Of a DNA stretch of 62,023 bases, positions 61,108-62,023 are shown piece by piece. The translations under genes were made by a program, and so were the position numbers. The DNA comes from Deinococcus aerius. GTDB taxonomy: Bacteria > Deinococcota > Deinococci > Deinococcales > Deinococcaceae. Location: the NCBI RefSeq assembly GCF_002897375.1, contig NZ_BFAG01000021.1:1-62023 (forward strand). The letters are read 5' to 3'. The notes below the pieces were generated by a model. The model saw only the letters and a list, made by a program, of their open reading frames with translations. It was not told the origin of the DNA and did not search any database. The stretch's first letter is position 1, and every line of letters begins with the position of its first letter.

Positions 61108-62023
61108 ATTGCAGTCGCCTACCGTTCGGGGAGGCCGTTGGGATCGGCTCTGACGCTCCTTTCCGGTCGTTCTACTGGGAATGTCGGCCCCCTAACGCTC
61201 GGGGAAGTCATAGAAGTTTCCGTAGAGCTTGGCACTCACGATATCGCCGCCGTTATTTCAGTCCCCTAACGCTCGGGGAAATCGTTGAAACCAGGTCGTC
61301 CTCGGAGACACCCACGATGAACTTAATATTTCAGTCCCCTAACGCTCGGGGAAATCGTTGAAACTTCCCGGTGACGCCGACCGCATCAACGGCGGTGTGA
61401 AATTTCAGTCCCCTAACGCTCGGGGAAATCGTTGAAACCGCAGGAGCGGCGCCACGTCGCGCGTGTGAATGTCCTCGATTTCAGTCCCCTAACGCTCGGG
61501 GAAATCGTTGAAACCGATGGCAGCGTGATTGGTCTCCTCGCCGCTGAACTTATTTCAGCCCCCTAACGCTCGGGGAAATCGTTGAAACCGGTTGCCTTGA
61601 CCATCTTCTGCATTGTGATGACAATTTCAGTCCCCTAACGTTCGGGGAAATCGTTGAAACTTGGAGCAGAACGCCGCGCTTCTCGCCACCGTCTCATTTC
61701 AGTCCCCTAACGTTCGGGGAAATCGTTGAAACGCGCTGGCGAGACTCGCGCGGCGGGCGGGGCTGAAATTTCAGTCCCCTAACGTTCGGGGAAATCGTTG
61801 AAACGGATGTAGGCCAGGGCGAGGGGGAGCGTTAGGCGGATTTCAGTCCCCTAACGTTCGGGGAAATCGTTGAAACCATCTCGTCGCTACGCTGACTCCC
61901 GCTCTGAAGAAATTTCAGTCCCCTAACGTTCGGGGAAATCGTTGAAACAGGTTGTAACGGTCGGGTTCGACCATGAGCGTCCGATTTCAGTCCCCTAACG
62001 TTCGGGGAAATCGTTGAAACGGG
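61108..62023. CRISPR. CRISPR array (13 repeats seen, continues beyond right edge)
   Basis: Repeats are 37 nt, beginning ATTTCAGTCCCCTAACG and ending GGGGAAATCGTTGAAAC, with a TCCCC/GGGGA stem. Intact copies start at 61255, 61328, 61402, 61478, 61552, 61624, 61696, 61768, 61840, 61912 and 61984. Two decayed copies precede them at 61181-61217 (8 mismatches) and 61108-61144 (9 mismatches). Spacers are 35-39 nt on the left and uniformly 35 nt from 61589 on. The loop base is CGCTCG in the five left repeats and CGTTCG in the six right ones; 61552 also has one change (CAGCC). Left-end decay suggests the leader lies to the right, so crRNA may be read on the minus strand, though the plus strand also ends in GTTGAAAC. 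No cas genes in the window; type not assigned. Confidence 0.97.

Noticed and set aside
61145..61983. Coding bias of spacers as a clue to array direction
   Set aside because: Several spacers read open on both strands, so the test is not informative.

Overview
The window is very GC-rich, gene-dense DNA with the marks of a Deinococcus replicon: a Deinococcus-type iteron origin, PucR/BTAD regulators, NPCBM lipoproteins and many starts placed directly behind a TANNNT -10 box (leaderless). The organism is inferred from these features and was not checked by a search. A RepA initiator, an iteron array with a DnaA box, parAB and plasmid-style accessory content indicate a plasmid or megaplasmid.

Layout. 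1-1176: 5' part of an IS1182-family transposase running off the left edge. 1457-4976: tetR with a near-perfect operator, a short-chain dehydrogenase, a DUF4397 exported protein and a lipase-like hydrolase. 5049-9022: two divergent lipoproteins that share an NPCBM carbohydrate-binding module. 9427-13977: a two-part glycosyltransferase with a coupled mini-ORF, an EEP phosphodiesterase, a HAD phosphatase and a PucR regulator. 14425-24473: a tightly overlapping ten-gene operon with three GT9 heptosyltransferase-like proteins, other glycosyltransferases, and sedoheptulose-7-P isomerase (fused to a GT4), GmhB and HldE, which is most of the ADP-heptose pathway. 25363-27151: two alpha/beta hydrolases. 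27255-31916: a complete branched-chain amino-acid-type ABC importer. 32003-38437: DHFR-like reductase, 3-hydroxybutyrate dehydrogenase-like SDR, serine hydrolase, a large BTAD activator and an unknown protein.

38541-42693 is the replicon core: two palindromic candidate parS sites, the parAB promoter, parA, parB, twelve iterons around a perfect DnaA box, an AT-rich element, and repA. Two more copies of the parS palindrome lie at 22272 and 53640, and a stray iteron lies at 48175. 42731-55144 holds another GT9, an ABC exporter, GNAT, aldehyde dehydrogenase, an ECF sigma/anti-sigma pair, a secreted tandem-repeat protein, manA, a DUF4142 protein, a universal stress protein broken by an in-frame stop, and a CrtA-like oxygenase. 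55706-60962 holds hsp20, a large exported pullulanase and ilvE. 61108 to the right edge is a CRISPR array with two decayed repeats at its left end; no cas genes are in the window.

Taken together, the gene content points to cell-surface glycan building (heptose, mannose-6-P interconversion, glycosyltransferases), glycan binding and degradation (NPCBM proteins, pullulanase), nutrient import, and plasmid maintenance. A 100-140 bp dispersed palindromic repeat occurs three times. Several short leader ORFs overlap the start codons of the genes that follow.
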